A stretch of 64,000 bases of DNA from Chimonanthus salicifolius. Taxonomy: Eukaryota; Streptophyta; Magnoliopsida; Laurales; Calycanthaceae. The notes beneath the pieces were generated by a model that saw nothing but the letters and a program-made list of their open reading frames with translations, made no database searches and had not been told where the DNA came from. The stretch spans positions 33,935,925-33,999,924 of the forward strand of contig CM023540.1 in assembly GCA_013350335.1 (NCBI GenBank). The letters are read 5' to 3'. Position numbers and translations under genes: made by a program. This document shows positions 23,355 through 36,735 of the stretch, piece by piece (position 1 is the stretch's first letter; every line of letters begins with the position of its first letter).

Positions 23355-26300
23355 ACTATTTTAGTTAGATCTCAAAAAATAAGGTGTTGTAATTTTTTGT
23401 CATATTGGAAAACACGCTAAAATAGAACTGGAAGAATCCGAACATGGATTGCTGTAAAACTAATTTTTATCTTGGAATGTAGTAGTGAAAAAAGATGAGT
23501 TAGATAATGGTTTAACAGAGAGCATGGTTTTAAATATTTTTGAATAGGGAAGTGTCTCACAAAACTGATCCAACATAGAGTGGAGAAGACTTCAATGACG
23601 TTGATAATACCGATTGTTGTAAAAAAAGAAAACTCTATCATCATGCCCTCACATTGTCCCATTGTGTACACGTGTGTATCCATCTGTATCTTTAATTTCA
23701 ACGTGCATTTTACATTTTTTGGTAGTAATCTCTATCTGACTTTAGTAAAATTTTCTTGCTGCAGTGGTATCTCGTGGTGTGATGATTCTCTTGCATTGGT
23801 GTATGAGTCCTGGTATAAAACACGCCAAACAAGAACATGGGTGATATCTCCAGGATTTAAAGATGCGAGTCCCCGCATATTGTTTGATAGATCATCTGAA
23901 GACGTTTATTCTGATCCTGGGTCTCCTATGCTGCGGAGAACATCTGCTGGGACATATGTTATTGCAAAAATCAAAAAGGAAGATGAAGGGACATATATTT
24001 TACTGAATGGAAGTGGTGCAACACCAGAAGGCAACATTCCGTTTCTTGATTTGTTTGAGATGTAATTCTCTTTCTAGTATTTAAGCTTTGCTTGTTTATT
24101 ATTGGATCAGTAGGCTGGAAGTTTTCCCCATACTCCCTTCTGACTTTCGTGCATAGAAATGATTGTTTAGTGAGATCTTTCCTGAATTGGTGAGACCTCC
24201 ACTTGAAATGTTTAGATCTCCAACTGTATAACCAATTTGATTTTAATGGCTGCTAATGTGTAGAGTACTTGTTTCCTTCTGGCATCGCTCATGAATTGCA
24301 CTCCATGACTCTGATTGCATATGAAACTAAAAAAACCTCTTCTCAGAAATACAGGGAGCAAAGAGCGAATATGGGAGAGTGACAAAGAAACGTATTATGA
24401 AACAGTTGTTGCCCTTATGTCTGATCTTCATGATGGTGATCTATCTATCAACCAACTAAAGATACTGACATCCAAAGAGTCAAAAACTGAAAACACCCAG
24501 TACTACTTGCTGAGTTGGCCTGACAAGAAAGTTTCCCAAATTACAAATTTTCCCCATCCATATCCTCAACTGGCATCTTTACAGAAAGAAATGATCAGAT
24601 ACCAGCGGAAGGATTTTGTTCAGCTTACTGCAACTCTCTATTTGCCTCCTGGTTATGATCCCTCAAAGGATGGTCCTCTTCCTTGTTTGGTCTGGTCTTA
24701 TCCTGGTGAATTTAAAAGCAAAGAGGCAGCTGGACAAGTCCGTGGCTCTCCAAATGAGTTTGCAGGCATAGGTCCAACTTCAGCCCTTCTTTGGTTGGCG
24801 AGGGGGTAAACTTTTCATTTATTTATTTTATCAATTTCTTTTTGCTTGAGCTCTTTTTATTTTTTATTTTTTTATTGATTGCGTTGTATGAAATTCAAGT
24901 TATTGAGGATATAGTAATTAGCAATCTTGATTAATGTCATGATTCATACATGGATGGGTGCCACTTGGGCCCACATGGATGGGTGGGTTTGGGAGGCCTT
25001 GGCTTCTTTATGATGCATTTACGATTTTATCTTGATTGGATAGGAGAAGCCATATTTTTTAAGGTCATCAAAATTTCACATTCATCCAACAGTGAAAATT
25101 CATCGGGTTGGATCAATGGGCTTTAAAAGTCAAATTGGTTATCGATGCAATTCATAGTGGGTGGGTGGGTGTGGGTGTGGGCGTGTGTGTGTTGGGGGGG
25201 TAGTGTGAGGGGGGAATTGGATCCATTAGATTTGCTATGGACCACATTCTATACCCCTAAATGGGTCATAAGTTTTTCAAAAGGTGTTATAGTAGTATAA
25301 ACTAGGGCTTGTAGGGAAGGTAGTTCAATAACCTACCCAATGAATCCAATTCGTGTAAACTAGACATCATATTCCACAAAAAGTGTGACCTATTATTTAC
25401 AAATTTCAAAATCAACTCAACTTTACTATAGAAATCATAAGAAAGAGCTGAATGCCCTATATCATGTCTGTTGGCTTCTTATCATGCTTTGCACGTTGAC
25501 CCTAATGTTGCATTTGCCACCTGGTTCAATGTTCAAGTGACCATTCCACATGGTCAATCATCATCTCCTTAGGTGGATCCATGTCATCGATTGCATCAAC
25601 TTTATTATGGTCCTTGCAACAACACTGATAAAAATTCCACAATCTTATCATTGAAAATTACCACATTCTTTTGCATAGTTTTGAATTATCTTTTGGCCTA
25701 CAAGAATGTGTGTCAAACACCAAGATAACTAATTCAAAGTGTATGATGCTGTTGGTGTTATAGATGGCATCCAACTTCAATTATGGTGATGGTTGCAATT
25801 ACATTGTTTTGTTTGGAAGGTAAATGGTGTGACTTGAATCACAACCTATGCCTTTGCAGAAATGACCACTTACCTTTGTGCCATGTGCTCTTGTCAATTG
25901 TGATGTCTATTACTGTTGTTAGGAAATGTTTTGGAGAAGTGAATCTCTTGTCTTACAGGTTTGCTATCTTATCTGGACCAACAATACCGATCATTGGTGA
26001 GGGTGACGAAGAGGCAAATGACAGGTAACTTCATACCATCATAATTTGTCAGTATCGTAGTTCCTGTTACATACCATCATACTCTCTCTCTCTCCCTCCT
26101 CATTTTCTGTTTTTATAGAAAACTTCCATTTGTTGTTTCCCTCAATATAAAGTAAAGACTAGAGGCCTGTTTGGGTGTGGATAACCTCTGATTTTCTCTT
26201 GCAGAAAGTATGTTTCTTTTTTTGTGTTGCACTCTCCAGGGGAATAGTTGGTTTTACATGAGGCCTTTTTTCTTCTATGATAGGCAACATGCAAATATTC

Positions 26301-29198
26301 TCCAAACTATTGTGATTCATCTATTTCTCCCATACAGAAATCAGTGGGAGAACCTTATGGATCATTACATGGGATTTGCCTCGGGAAAATTAATTTAGTT
26401 CCATTTTTGGGGAAGTAACATGTGCAGGTTTGGGTAAAGTATGACAATGGCATCTTCTGAGTTGGTCAACCTCACATGAAATTATCTTCTTGGCAGTGAC
26501 CTCTATTCAGTTTCACCAGGGAAGTCCCCTGAAAAATTCTCCACATCCAATTGGACCTCTGAGGAGATTGCATAGGCTTCAGCATCTTAGAACAATTTAT
26601 TTCCATTCTTTTTTTTATAACCTTATAATGTTTTTATATCATTGATTTTTCTATATTGTTCAAGAAAAAAATATTTATCTTTTCTTTCCACTAAAAAAAT
26701 ATTGATCTTATTGTTTATCTTAGAACTCTAGTTTCTGACTTAATTTGATGGTCCAGTTCTTTGTCCGGAGTTGCATTATCAAACGTGAAATGCCTGGTTG
26801 ATTGCATATAATTGGGTTGAAATGGATTTTTGTTGGTGGTAGAACAATAGAGTTTTCTTCTTTGTTTCCTTTGATGGATGTACCTTTAAGGTTCCAGTCT
26901 TAAATCCATTGTCCATTGTCTTGTAATATGTTGAACAGGTATGTAGAACAGTTGGTTGCCAGTGCAGAGGCTGCAGTTGAGGAAGTTGTGCGGCGAGGGG
27001 TAAGCTTCCATACTCTTTCAAGGAATCATGAATATGATCTTCTACTTATATTTATCAAAGTAATGTGTTTTGTGCAACATTTGTTTAGGTGGCTCATCCA
27101 AATAAAATTGCTGTCGGGGGTCACTCTTATGGAGCATTCATGACAGCAAACCTCCTTGCTCATGCTCCCCATCTTTTCTGTTGTGGAATTGCTCGTTCTG
27201 GTGCTTACAACAGAACACTCACTCCTTTTGGCTTTCAGGTGTTTCTCATTTCTATTTCTTACAGAAGCTATTCAATAATGACATTGGGCATACGTTGGAT
27301 ATCCACTTTTGGGAGCTTGTGTTACTTTTGCTATTGTAATTTTCATTTTTCTTCTTTCTTTAAGCATAAGCAAGTTACATCTCTTGATCATTCTTGAAAC
27401 TCATGTTGTAGAATGAAGACAGAACACTATGGGAGGCAACTAATACTTATGTTGAGATGAGTCCTTTCATGTCAGCAAACAAAATTAAGAAGCCCATTTT
27501 ACTTATTCATGGAGAAGAAGACAACAATTCTGGTACACTAACAATGCAGGTAATGAGATTTTGGCATCGGGTAATATTCTTGTCTTATGGCAATGTGACA
27601 TGTATTGTTCTTATCAATATCCAGGCTTTTTGGATGACACCATATATCTAGGGATTTTAATATTTAGCAGAAGATCAGTTATTTGATTCCTCTATTCTTT
27701 GGATGGCTAAAAAGAATGAGTGGTGCCGTTTTCTACTGCTTCTGCCCAAAATCAATATTAACAGTAGTCAGTTTGGAATCAAAAAGTGGAGAGACAATTT
27801 CTAAGCTATATTGTTTTGGAACTTCTCTGCTGCTCCAAGACACAGCATGGTATAGATAACCATCTATTTTGCAAAAACATTCAAACTTATTGGTTAGAGT
27901 AACAAGTAGCTTTTGCTAAGTAAAATGAGAAAAACTGAATAGTTGTGTATGTGATGGTTATCGATAAAGATTGTGGACATCCTGCAAGTTAGAGGCAGAC
28001 ATACCAGTTGTGATAGTCTGTTCACATCCAAAATGACTTGTATCAGGTGCTACAGTAAATATGTGTAACTTGATGTCTCACGCTAATTTTTTTTTTCAAA
28101 TTAGACATTGTCAGTCATCATCATCATGAAAACCATCGTTGTGTCTATCTAGGGCAGATTTTTGAGTTTTATCTTTCCATGTACTCTATCAAAAATCATA
28201 TTCTCTTCGTAAGGATTTCTTATCTTTTAAATATGCATCCAAGCCATGTTAAATTGCTTTTCCTCATCTTCTCATCTATAGTAGCTACCTTAATGATTCC
28301 TCTTTTGCACTAATTTATATTATGTTACTCAGAACATCCATCATTATTTTTTTTTTGGACATCCATCAATTTTTTTTTGAAAGGTCATCATTATTGTCAA
28401 AGTTATTTATCCCATCTACTTGTATTCGTACTTAAACATCGATCTTAGCATGCACATTACTGTTACCATTGCTTTATCTGTCTTTTCCTCATCATCCAAC
28501 GCAAACTCTTTTATCTTTTCCTCAACATCACTCGACTTCATAAAGCATTGCTTGTGAAAATTTGGTAATGCATAGAAATGGTAGAATAGTGGAAAAGGGT
28601 ATCCACCATAGCTGTGGTCTTTTTACATACAAACAAAGTGAGCTAGTATTAATGGTAGACCCTATTTGCATTTAAAAATTCTATGGCCAATTGTTGCACT
28701 TGTTTCCAAAATTATACCTCAATCCAGACAGCTGTGGTGGAATTATACACTGGCAAATTGCTGCATTGAATGCTTGAGGTTGCTTCTTAACAATTGACAT
28801 TTTCTTAGCAATAATTCTAATTTCTACCAAAATTTGTTCCTTGTCAAGTTCTTAATTTTCAGTTTGTTTGGCTTTTACTTTAACAGTCGGATCGGTTTTT
28901 CAATGCTCTCAAAGGCCACGGTGCACTCTGCCGTCTGGTGGTTCTGCCCTTTGAGAGCCATGGTTACGCTGCAAGGGAGAGCATCATGCATGTCCTTTGG
29001 GAGACTGATAGATGGCTGCAGAATTACTGTGCAAATGCTTCTGATATGGTTACAAATGTTGATGCTGAAGTTGATGGAAATAAAGCTGTGACCGATTCCG
29101 AAGACACAGCCCTTTCTGCCAGTGGAGGAGGTGGTTCAACTCAGGAAGGCCTGGAGAAGGAAGAATCACACCCCACATCAAGGTCATCATTGTGGTAA
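17970..29198 (+). CDS. CGEP: Probable glutamyl endopeptidase, chloroplastic (S9D serine protease), 14 exons, 950 aa
   Basis: Exons: 17970-18222, 20151-20367, 20553-20663, 21056-21101, 21194-21303, 21807-22310, 22882-23010, 23765-24061, 24347-24805, 25959-26024, 26939-26999, 27089-27238, 27412-27549, 28887-29198. All introns are GT-AG and the phases join without a break (2,853 nt). Residues 1 to about 60 are Ser/Thr/Ala-rich with few acidic residues, like a plastid transit peptide. The middle is a beta-propeller-type region. The C-terminal alpha/beta hydrolase holds the triad: Ser about 764 in GGHSYGAF, Asp about 838 in HGEEDNNSGT, His about 872 in ESHGYA. Length is close to the Arabidopsis enzyme (about 960 aa). 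The family cleaves after Glu in the plastid stroma and takes part in protein turnover. The last 60 residues are acidic and low in complexity, ending SRSSLW. No disabling change is seen. Confidence 0.95.
19560..19930 (+). pseudogene. RTE-type LINE relic in CGEP intron 1
   Basis: Segments resemble the 3' coding end of plant RTE LINEs: near 19655 a decayed version of the block that normally reads P-I-E-K-M-R then R-W-F-G-H-V, and near 19800 a decayed form of the GRGRP..TW..VVRKDM block. Frames are broken throughout. The match is from recalled family patterns, not from alignment. Confidence 0.5.
23278..23350. repeat. (CA)n microsatellite in CGEP intron 7
   Basis: About 70 bases of CA with one interruption (CATACACA). 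It opens a spurious cysteine/valine frame on the other strand. Likely length-polymorphic. Confidence 0.97.
28100..28560 (-). pseudogene. Antisense RTE-type LINE relic in CGEP intron 13
   Basis: The reverse complement of about 28190-28290 reads like a decayed VATIDEKMRKSNLTWLG block, corresponding to the IEDKMRE..LRWFGHV motif of plant RTE LINEs. It is the same region of the element as the relic in intron 1 but inverted. No intact frame remains. Confidence 0.4.
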
Positions 29199-31090
29199 TG
29201 CATAGTGACTATCGTAATCTATCACTATTAATTTCTTCTTACATGCTAAACTTATTATAGTGAGTAGAACTAATGTTGACAATGGTGATTAAGCTTAAGT
29301 ATGTTTGACAACTTGATTGAAGTTGTTGTCCAGATAAGTCAAGATGTGTCCATGGCTTGAAATGGAAATCTTTCATATTGGTGTTTAAATATGCTGAGAA
29401 TGAAATTCAGGTCGAAGTTCTTTAGCTGAGATATTCTGACAAGGAGAGGAGAGTTCAATGCAGTTATGCAAAACAGTCTAGGCATCCAAGTTACTATTTA
29501 TACGACTGTAGATATACAAGAAAAGGGATTCATCTATGCACAAACACTTGTAACAACGGAACAACTAGTTGTGTCATCTGACTATGAGGAATGTTTAGGA
29601 TCCAAATAAGCATATATTAGTGAAACTTTTACGTATATAATTGCATTCTAAGACATAGAACCAGTTATGTGCATTGTAATGTGCTTCTTTGACAGCTTAG
29701 TAGTTAACAGCTGCTACCAGTCTGACTATAATCAATCAATTTAATCCTTGAATGTGTTTCGAGGTTCAATATTCTTCTGGCCATTTTCCTCGTTCTTTGT
29801 TTCCTTTTTTTTCATCTGTATAAAAAAAGTTTAAATTCTTCTGTTCCTTTTTTTCTTGTTGCTTTGCTTTGTTTGTGTGCAAATAGATGGTTCAAAAGCT
29901 TTTGGGTAGCACTTCATTCAACCTGAGTTGATAATAAGAATGGTATCCCAGTGCAGAATGAACATGGTTGTATTCCAATCCCGGGAGAGAATGAATGATG
30001 CCGGGAAAAAATGTTCTCAATTGAAGGCCCTATGCTATGAATTAAATGGCTCAAAGTTCAACAGTAGTTGAGGGACAACATTTTTCCTCTATTTGAGGCT
30101 GCATGTCAATTCAATGTGTCAAATTTGTACATATGACTATTCATGGAGGGATGAGTGTGCTGTCTTTGACGGTTTGCATAAATCATATCTGGGCCTTATT
30201 TTACCTTCTGTTGTGTGTGCACTCATGTGATTTATCAGAGTATTAAAACAAAGTGGTGTCATTGTGCTTACATGTGTCAAGTTTCAAAATTCTTCTGTTC
30301 CTTTGTTATGCATGTTTTTTTTTGTGTGTGATCAACATCACAGAAAGATGTGCCATATCACTATTCTTATTCCGTCATTGTGTTGTTGCATCATTAATGG
30401 CACTGCGTTGTACTTTTATCGATCTCTTACTGTTTGAAAATTGATGAAACTGTATAGATCATATTTGTATAATTTTTCCTTGTACATCTGGCTATTTTTT
30501 CTACATTGATGCAATACTGTACTATCTCATGTAGATGGACCCCAGTGCATTATGGCTTCGGCAGGTAGAACTCAGAGCTTCTCTTGTAACCACTGTAGGA
30601 TCTGCAGCAAGATGCAGGTATGCTGATTACAGATTGAACAGAGGAAGCTGCATGGGTTTCTTAAAGCTGAGAATTTATATGAGTATCAGTCTAGGTGGTT
30701 CACAATTCTGAAATGTATTATTCCAATAAGTGTAACCCATAATTCCTCCTTCATGTACTTAATAATACATATTTTGTTTCACTTTCATTTCATCATTGTA
30801 ACATGTCTTAACATTGGTGCTACTCATTTGATGTATACAAAACTTTATCGTTGCCTTGTAGGATTGAGTTAAGTCTTTGCTAGTTTTGATTTTTTTTTTT
30901 TTTTGGCTAGCTGAAGTATATTTCTGAGCTTGATGTAACCTAGAACTTGAATGATATTACTTTTGTTGTAAAGAAATAAGGAAAACTAAGTGTGGCAGGA
31001 AATATTACTTGGAATACCGAGCCAAGAAAATGGGATGACCTTTCGAAGTGTTGGCCCAAATTCTGCTTTTAGATGTACTGCCGATAAGTC
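29199..31090. other. CGEP 3' UTR and downstream intergenic DNA
   Basis: The CGEP stop is TAA at 29196-29198. Several AT-rich stretches could hold poly(A) signals, but no single site stands out. A 70-base segment near 30536-30618 is bounded by AG and GT and could be a spliced UTR exon; nothing else supports that. No coding frame is recognised. Confidence 0.35.
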
Positions 31091-31450
31091 TATTATCCAG
31101 CTTGCTTGGTTTGAGCTGTGCATTTAAGATCTAATAACCAACTGAGGCCCAAGATTTGGCTGATGGGCCTCCCAGGAAGTGGAGCATCAGGGCTCCTTTT
31201 TTTCTTTTTCTTTTTCTTTTTTGTGAGCAGAGAACTTTTATTCCCATGAAGATATAGGAATATGTACAACTGAGCAGAATTCTTGACTTCTCCAATGGTC
31301 AATGAGAGAATGAGAAGAAGCAAGAACCCAACCATCGGAGGAGGAAAAAAGAACGGAATGGGATAAAGTGGTCAATTGATTCCCCACTATTCTAGTTGAG
31401 AATAGCAAATTTTCTATAATTCCACTTTTTTTTTTTTCCTTTTACCCACC
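31090..31450. other. Intergenic DNA with an unresolved repeat-like block
   Basis: A T-rich run with CTTTTT repeats near 31195-31222 is followed by GAGCAGAGAACTTTTATTCC. This could be a reversed poly(A)-tailed retro-insert. No coding frame is recognised. Confidence 0.3.
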
Positions 31451-31454
31451 AATA

Positions 31455-31638
31455 GGGTAGCTCAACTAGTGGCCTTCCCCCTTGGGAAGGGAGAGGTCAT
31501 GGGTTTGAGTCCTAGTGGCCCATACCTGAGAGCGTGGGTGCGATGGCGCTCTCCTCAGGAGTTTTACGAGGGCTACGGCTGAGGTGTAAGTTGGGTGAGT
31601 CTGAGGTTTCTCCTGGGTCTTAAAAAAAAAAAAAAAAA
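31455..31638 (+). mobile_element. tRNA-derived SINE with poly(A) tail
   Basis: The head GGTAGCTCAACTAGTGGC (A-box-like) and GGTTTGAGTCC (B-box-like) lie about 45 bases apart. A body ending CTCCTGGGTCTT runs into 17 or so A residues. I could not find a convincing target-site duplication. Its 3' part differs from the other SINEs here, so it may be a third family. Confidence 0.7.
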
Positions 31639-32006
31639 GAAGGTGAGGGTTTTCTCTAAGGCAGCTGTCCAATAAAAGATTCACTGTAGAGGATGCATTG
31701 GATTTTCAAATTATTTCGAAAGGGAAGTTCCTCTTTGAAGGTAGACCTGCTTGAAAAGCTCCCATCAAATTCCTTCATCCAAACGCTTCATCTCACAGAC
31801 ATTGATAGACCATGGTCAATAAGTGAAAAGAGTACTTTCTAATTGCTCAGTTTCATAATCCATCAAGTTTCTCCAAATGTTGTGCCACGTTACCTCGCTT
31901 ACTTTAAAACAATCTTTAATGAACGTGTGTCGTCATTATCATCATTATCATGGTCGTTATTTAATAGATGTGGAGTATAATATGTGAAACAGCAACTTTA
32001 AGGGTT

Positions 32007-32034
32007 TTCATATATATATATATATATATATATG
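32007..32034. repeat. (AT)n microsatellite
   Basis: A pure AT run of about 26 bases, in intergenic DNA. Confidence 0.9.
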
Positions 32035-32269
32035 GAGACTACTTTTACCTTCAATATGAGGTGAAGATAATCTTAAAAAAAAAAAAAAAAAGATTTTCTC
32101 CCAAGCCCCACCCAAATGTCCTTTTAAAAATTAATTTTCTGCCGTCTCCCAAAGCCAATGTCATCCCTTCCTAATCTAATCACCTATTGGATGTCTAGTC
32201 ACCCCTAATATAGAGATTTTCATCCTAACTATAAGACCCATCTTTGTAGATTAACCCTCTCTAACTTCT

Positions 32270-32720
32270 AAGGCTGTTCATAAATTAGATTCGTGCTGGC
32301 TTTCCTGTTTATATTTTCAAAGCTCAACGGGCTTTTTAGGCTAAAGCCCAGGCCTGACCTTTTAGATAGATTAAAAGACCAAATCTCTTTGTTAGAGCTC
32401 ATTTGTAGATAACATACTTGGACAGAGTGAGTTTAAAGCCCATTTTAAGGCTTACTTTCACATTTCAATTGAACACAATAAAAGCCCAAATTAAGACCAA
32501 ATTTCAATGAGGCAACAATTTTGAAAGGTGATACATTATATATGAGGTGTAATATAAAAATATAATAATAACACATAGTTATTGTATATTTTATATAAAT
32601 ATATAGTTGATTAATGAATAAAAAGCCCGATGGGCTTTCACTAGCTTGACTTAAAAGCATGAGTATGCCCATTTATTAAACAGGGCCCGTCGATCAAATG
32701 CAAATGAAAAACCTTACTAA
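32270..32720. repeat. Decayed dispersed repeat rich in GGCCT/GGGCTT motifs
   Basis: AGGCTAAAGCCCAGGCCTGACC and further AAGCCC/GGGCTT motifs resemble the block at about 9040-9320 (GGGCTGGGCCTGACTTTTAGG). Ends are not defined. Confidence 0.4.
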
Positions 32721-33299
32721 TCTGACCATAAAACTGAACAGAAGACCCACCATCACAGAAGTTTGAGTTTTCTGTAAAAAAGAAAAGAAAATCAAGCCCA
32801 AATACTGATAGGGCCAAGTTTTTGCCGATATTTTGAGACATTTTAAAAAAAAAAAATTTAAGCTCGAAATGGTCTGAAATCACTGGTATTTCAGCCTAAA
32901 TTCTTTTACGGTTTTACCCATTGGTGCAACCTGAGTAGGCGGGCCAGGTTGAGAGCGGAATTTTAAATTCAGATTACTACTTTTTTAACCAAACACGACT
33001 CTCTTCTAAGCTGCCCATGACCTAATTATTTTACATTTAGACCCACCGATTTAGAGCTAGTTAAATTGTGTCATGGGTCAACCCTTTAATTAAGTAGATA
33101 ATTGAGTCTATATACATTATATTAATATGTTTTAAACAAAGAAACATCCATAAAAATAAATTTTCACTAAAAAAGATAATTACTGCAAAGAATTAAGTCT
33201 AAAAATCATCAAACAAAGATATAAAAATAAGGAGTATATGTTTATCTAACAATTCAAATAATTAAGATGGATCAGGATATTAAGTATAACTTTTGTCTA

Positions 33300-33470
33300 G
33301 ATAGGCGTAGCTCAACTAGTTGCCTCCCGTTTTAGGAAGCGGGAGGTTGTGGGTTCGAGTCCCCATAACCTAATATTGGTGTGTCATAAAGATAGTGGAC
33401 TGACCCGTGGGGGTTTTATGTTAAATATCCTGTGATTTTCCATACGTAAATTTTTAATAAAAAAGGTATA
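33300..33470 (+). mobile_element. SINE (family B) copy
   Basis: It has GCGTAGCTCAACTAGTTGCC and TGTGGGTTCGAGTCCCC as tRNA-like A and B boxes. The body contains GGTGTGTCATAAAGATAGTGG and ends CATACGTAAATTTT. The same body is seen at 5407, 40668 (minus), 55600 (minus) and 59414. It is a relic and not a tRNA gene, because the acceptor-stem pairing is absent. Confidence 0.7.
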
Positions 33471-33474
33471 TCAA

Positions 33475-36380
33475 ATTTATATTTTGAATGGGTTGAATTA
33501 ATTCATTCATATTTTGGACTAAATCAGTCAAATTCGAATCAATTCTCATCCAAATTCAACCTCTAATACCGACCAAAACTTAACATCGATTCAGATCACT
33601 CCATTGTACAAGAGAAGAATGTCCATTGCCTCACATTATTGTGCTTCCACAGGTACAAGTATAGAATAATGGGGGTTAGAAAATCCAATCAAGCATCCAT
33701 CCTCAATTCAATAGAGTCCAAAGAAGAAAAAGCAGCTTCCATTCTACGTCGAGTAGTCGCATTAGACCACTTTCTGTTGGAAAGTGGCCAAATTGGCACA
33801 AAAGGAAGGATAATAAAGCAACCAAATATATCATGACCATTGCACACAAATGTCTTCATCTATAGGGACTTCTCCACTCAGTGGAAAAAAAAAATTAAAA
33901 ATCCCTCTACAAAAAGCAAGGTGAAGGAGGTCAATACAAAGAAGAAATCTACAAACCTCACAACCTTAAGTGCTGGTGCAAAGCACTATCATAATGTCAT
34001 TGAGGAACCTTACTTTTCACCATGAAATTAAGAAATTAAAGCAAAAAACAAAGAGAGAAAGAATATACTATTGAGCATGGTAGATTTAGTCTAATATAAA
34101 ATCTCTAGTTAGACAAGAACCTTGATGGTTGATCTAATAAGGGTGTCTACAGGGTCCGTCCTGAGATACTCTAAAATCTCAAGAACTCTAAGCAGAATGA
34201 GATTTCAGAATTCGGCCCTGTGTCTATAATGAGTAGAGATGATAAGACTATTTAGTTGATTGCAGGGTTCTAACTCAAAATAAAAGATTGAGTAGAAAGA
34301 AAATGAAGCACGATGATTTTTGTGGATCAATAAAAAGTGGGTTCCATTCATGCAAAGTAGATCCATCAACATAATGCAAAATTGGTGATGAATGAGGACT
34401 ATACAAGCCTTCAAAGATAAAAGAGAGACCACCGAGAGTTAAATTTTAAGGGAGGTGAGAGCTCATGATGACAAGAAATGTCGACATAAGTTTTTTCCTA
34501 AGTGTGGCCATTGGATGTCATCTTTGGGCAGCTTTTGGTGGTGTAAGGGGGTACACCTCCTCCAGTCATCTACACTATTAAAAAAATATTAAAAGAGAGG
34601 TATGAATGTCTCATCTCTTGTAAGTATTTATCACAAATTTTAGATTCATCTCTTAGATTTAATCTCTTAAATCTAAGATTTCAACTATATTTTATATTTT
34701 ACAAAGTACCATCAAATTAATATATGTTATAAATGAGAACATATGATTACTCATATACAGGTGTGTAGCGTATTATTCTGCACACTTAAGTGAAGGCCCA
34801 TTGATGTTCTTTGTTTGAATATATGACCCATTAAAAATTATTTTTAATAAATTATTCAAACTACATTTTTTAAACTCTTTAAAATCTGACCAATTTAAAT
34901 TGTTTTTTAACTTTTAATATTATAGCTTTTAAAATATATCTGTATACTATTGTATTCAAGGAAATACCTTTCTAACATACCTATCAATACCATCAATACT
35001 CCATTTGGTGAATCCGATCCATAGATATGCAAACTAATTTAATATACATGTTACCATTCCATGCAAATGAAATAAATAGTATTATATTATAAACATTAAT
35101 TGAGAGTTTGACACATCAAACACTAAGAATGCAAGATGAACTAAGATGATATATAATGGATTTGGCAAACAGGCAAAAGCACTTGATGAAATCCAAGAAA
35201 GTTAGCCATAGATATGAAGGGATTAGTTAAAAACTAAGTTAGTCGATGCTTACGTTTGCACGCAAAAAGGTTTGGGGTGTTACTTGTCAGTTGTCACACA
35301 TCGTGTAAAAGCACGAGAGACAAGTGATTCCATCTCATTAAATACCTTCTTATTTTAATCATTAAGAATAAAATACTTCAGTTAACATTATTATTGAAAT
35401 CATTATTCCATCAAATTTAAAATTAATATTAGTAATTACATTTGACTTATTTCTATTTTTTTACAGTCCAATTAACTATTTACTACTGTAAAATTTGAAC
35501 CTACCCATTGTCTTAATATTTCCATAATAAACACTTACCTCTGCTAAAAAATATATCCTATTTATGTATTAAAAAAATTGTCTTCCATAGCACCCAAAAA
35601 TCATACAAGGTGCAGTTGTATATGTAGTAAGAATACTTGAAAAATGAGAAGTTGTGGGTTCGAGCCTTTATTTGAAAAGTGTGCAATGCAATTAGAGTGA
35701 TATTTGATTTTATTTTTATCACATTTCAGTACTTTCAATTTTATGGGAAAAAGGTCTTAGTAAATTTGACTATTATTTTATTAAAGTGGAGATTGAATAT
35801 ATTAAATCTACATCACAATATGTGTCATTTAGCAATCAATTAGCAGATACCTTTACCAAAGAATTTTCTAAGCTTTAAAAGTATTCTCCAACTCTATTCC
35901 TTCGAATTTTCATTGATTGTATTGCAGAAGTTGTGTATGATAATTGATTTGGATTACAATGAACGATCGAAGTAGCTGAAAGGGCAGCGATGCTGTTTGC
36001 TTGTTCAACTTTTTTAATCACTGGTCTCTCTTTATCAAATGCTTGTTTGATAGCCACCCATCAAAAGGTAACAAACAGTTCTCCAATTTGGATGGTTTGG
36101 GTGGGTGCTTGCAAATGATTCATTCACGTTGAGTGAGATCAAATCTGATTTATGCTAATTTATCCTGAATTTTGAAAATTTAAAATCAATCTAACGTGAG
36201 ATATAAACCTTATTTTGTTAAAAAAAAATCAGTTCAAATCGGGAAAAATATCAAATACCCAAAAACTATAAACATGAACCATCGAAGTATGATAGAACTG
36301 CATAAGGAAACCTAAGCATGTAAATGATTAATATATAATTTTTTTTTTAAATGATTAATAGATGGTTACTATCAAAGAAA
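33475..36380. other. AT-rich intergenic DNA before the TRIM
   Basis: Short open stretches at 33639-34025 are lysine-rich and without recognisable motifs. A tRNA-like GAAGTTGTGGGTTCGAGCC near 35648 may be one more SINE fragment. Nothing else is recognised. Confidence 0.4.
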
Positions 36381-36382
36381 TA

Positions 36383-36735
36383 TGCTGGGGGTGCGAGCGA
36401 GTTTCACATTCGTTGCGCGAGGGGGGAGGGAACTAATGACTTATATGGGACTGGATCACTCCACCTATCAAGTTAGTCTTTTGGGCTGGAAGTCCAGTCC
36501 CAACAGTGGTATCAAAGTTAAGTCTTCAAATCTAACGCTTGTAAATTCAAGGATCTCTTAGCCGAATGGGATGATTGGCGAGGTTCTATGTATCTCATTT
36601 GAAGAGGGATTGTTGGGGTGCGAATGAGTGTACGAGGGGGGGGGGGGAAACGAATGACTTATATAGAACTGAATCACTAAACCTATCAGATCACCTATCA
36701 TTTTAATCTTTTGGAGTGGAAATTTATCCTTAGCA
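36383..36735 (+). mobile_element. TRIM (miniature LTR retroelement) upstream of NAS
   Basis: Two similar terminal repeats of about 124 bases, 36383-36505 and 36611-36735, start TGCTGGGGGTGCGA and TGTTGGGGTGCGA, and the first ends CCCAACA. Right after the first comes GTGGTATCAAAGTTAAG, a decayed binding site for initiator-Met tRNA. A purine run GAAGAGGGAT precedes the second. The flanking five bases AAATA and AAATC are almost identical. No protein is encoded. It ends 261 bases before the NAS start codon, so it lies in that gene's promoter. Confidence 0.8.

Noticed and set aside
33304..33370. tRNA gene candidate
   Set aside because: A and B boxes are present but the cloverleaf stems do not pair and the body continues as a SINE shared with other sites.
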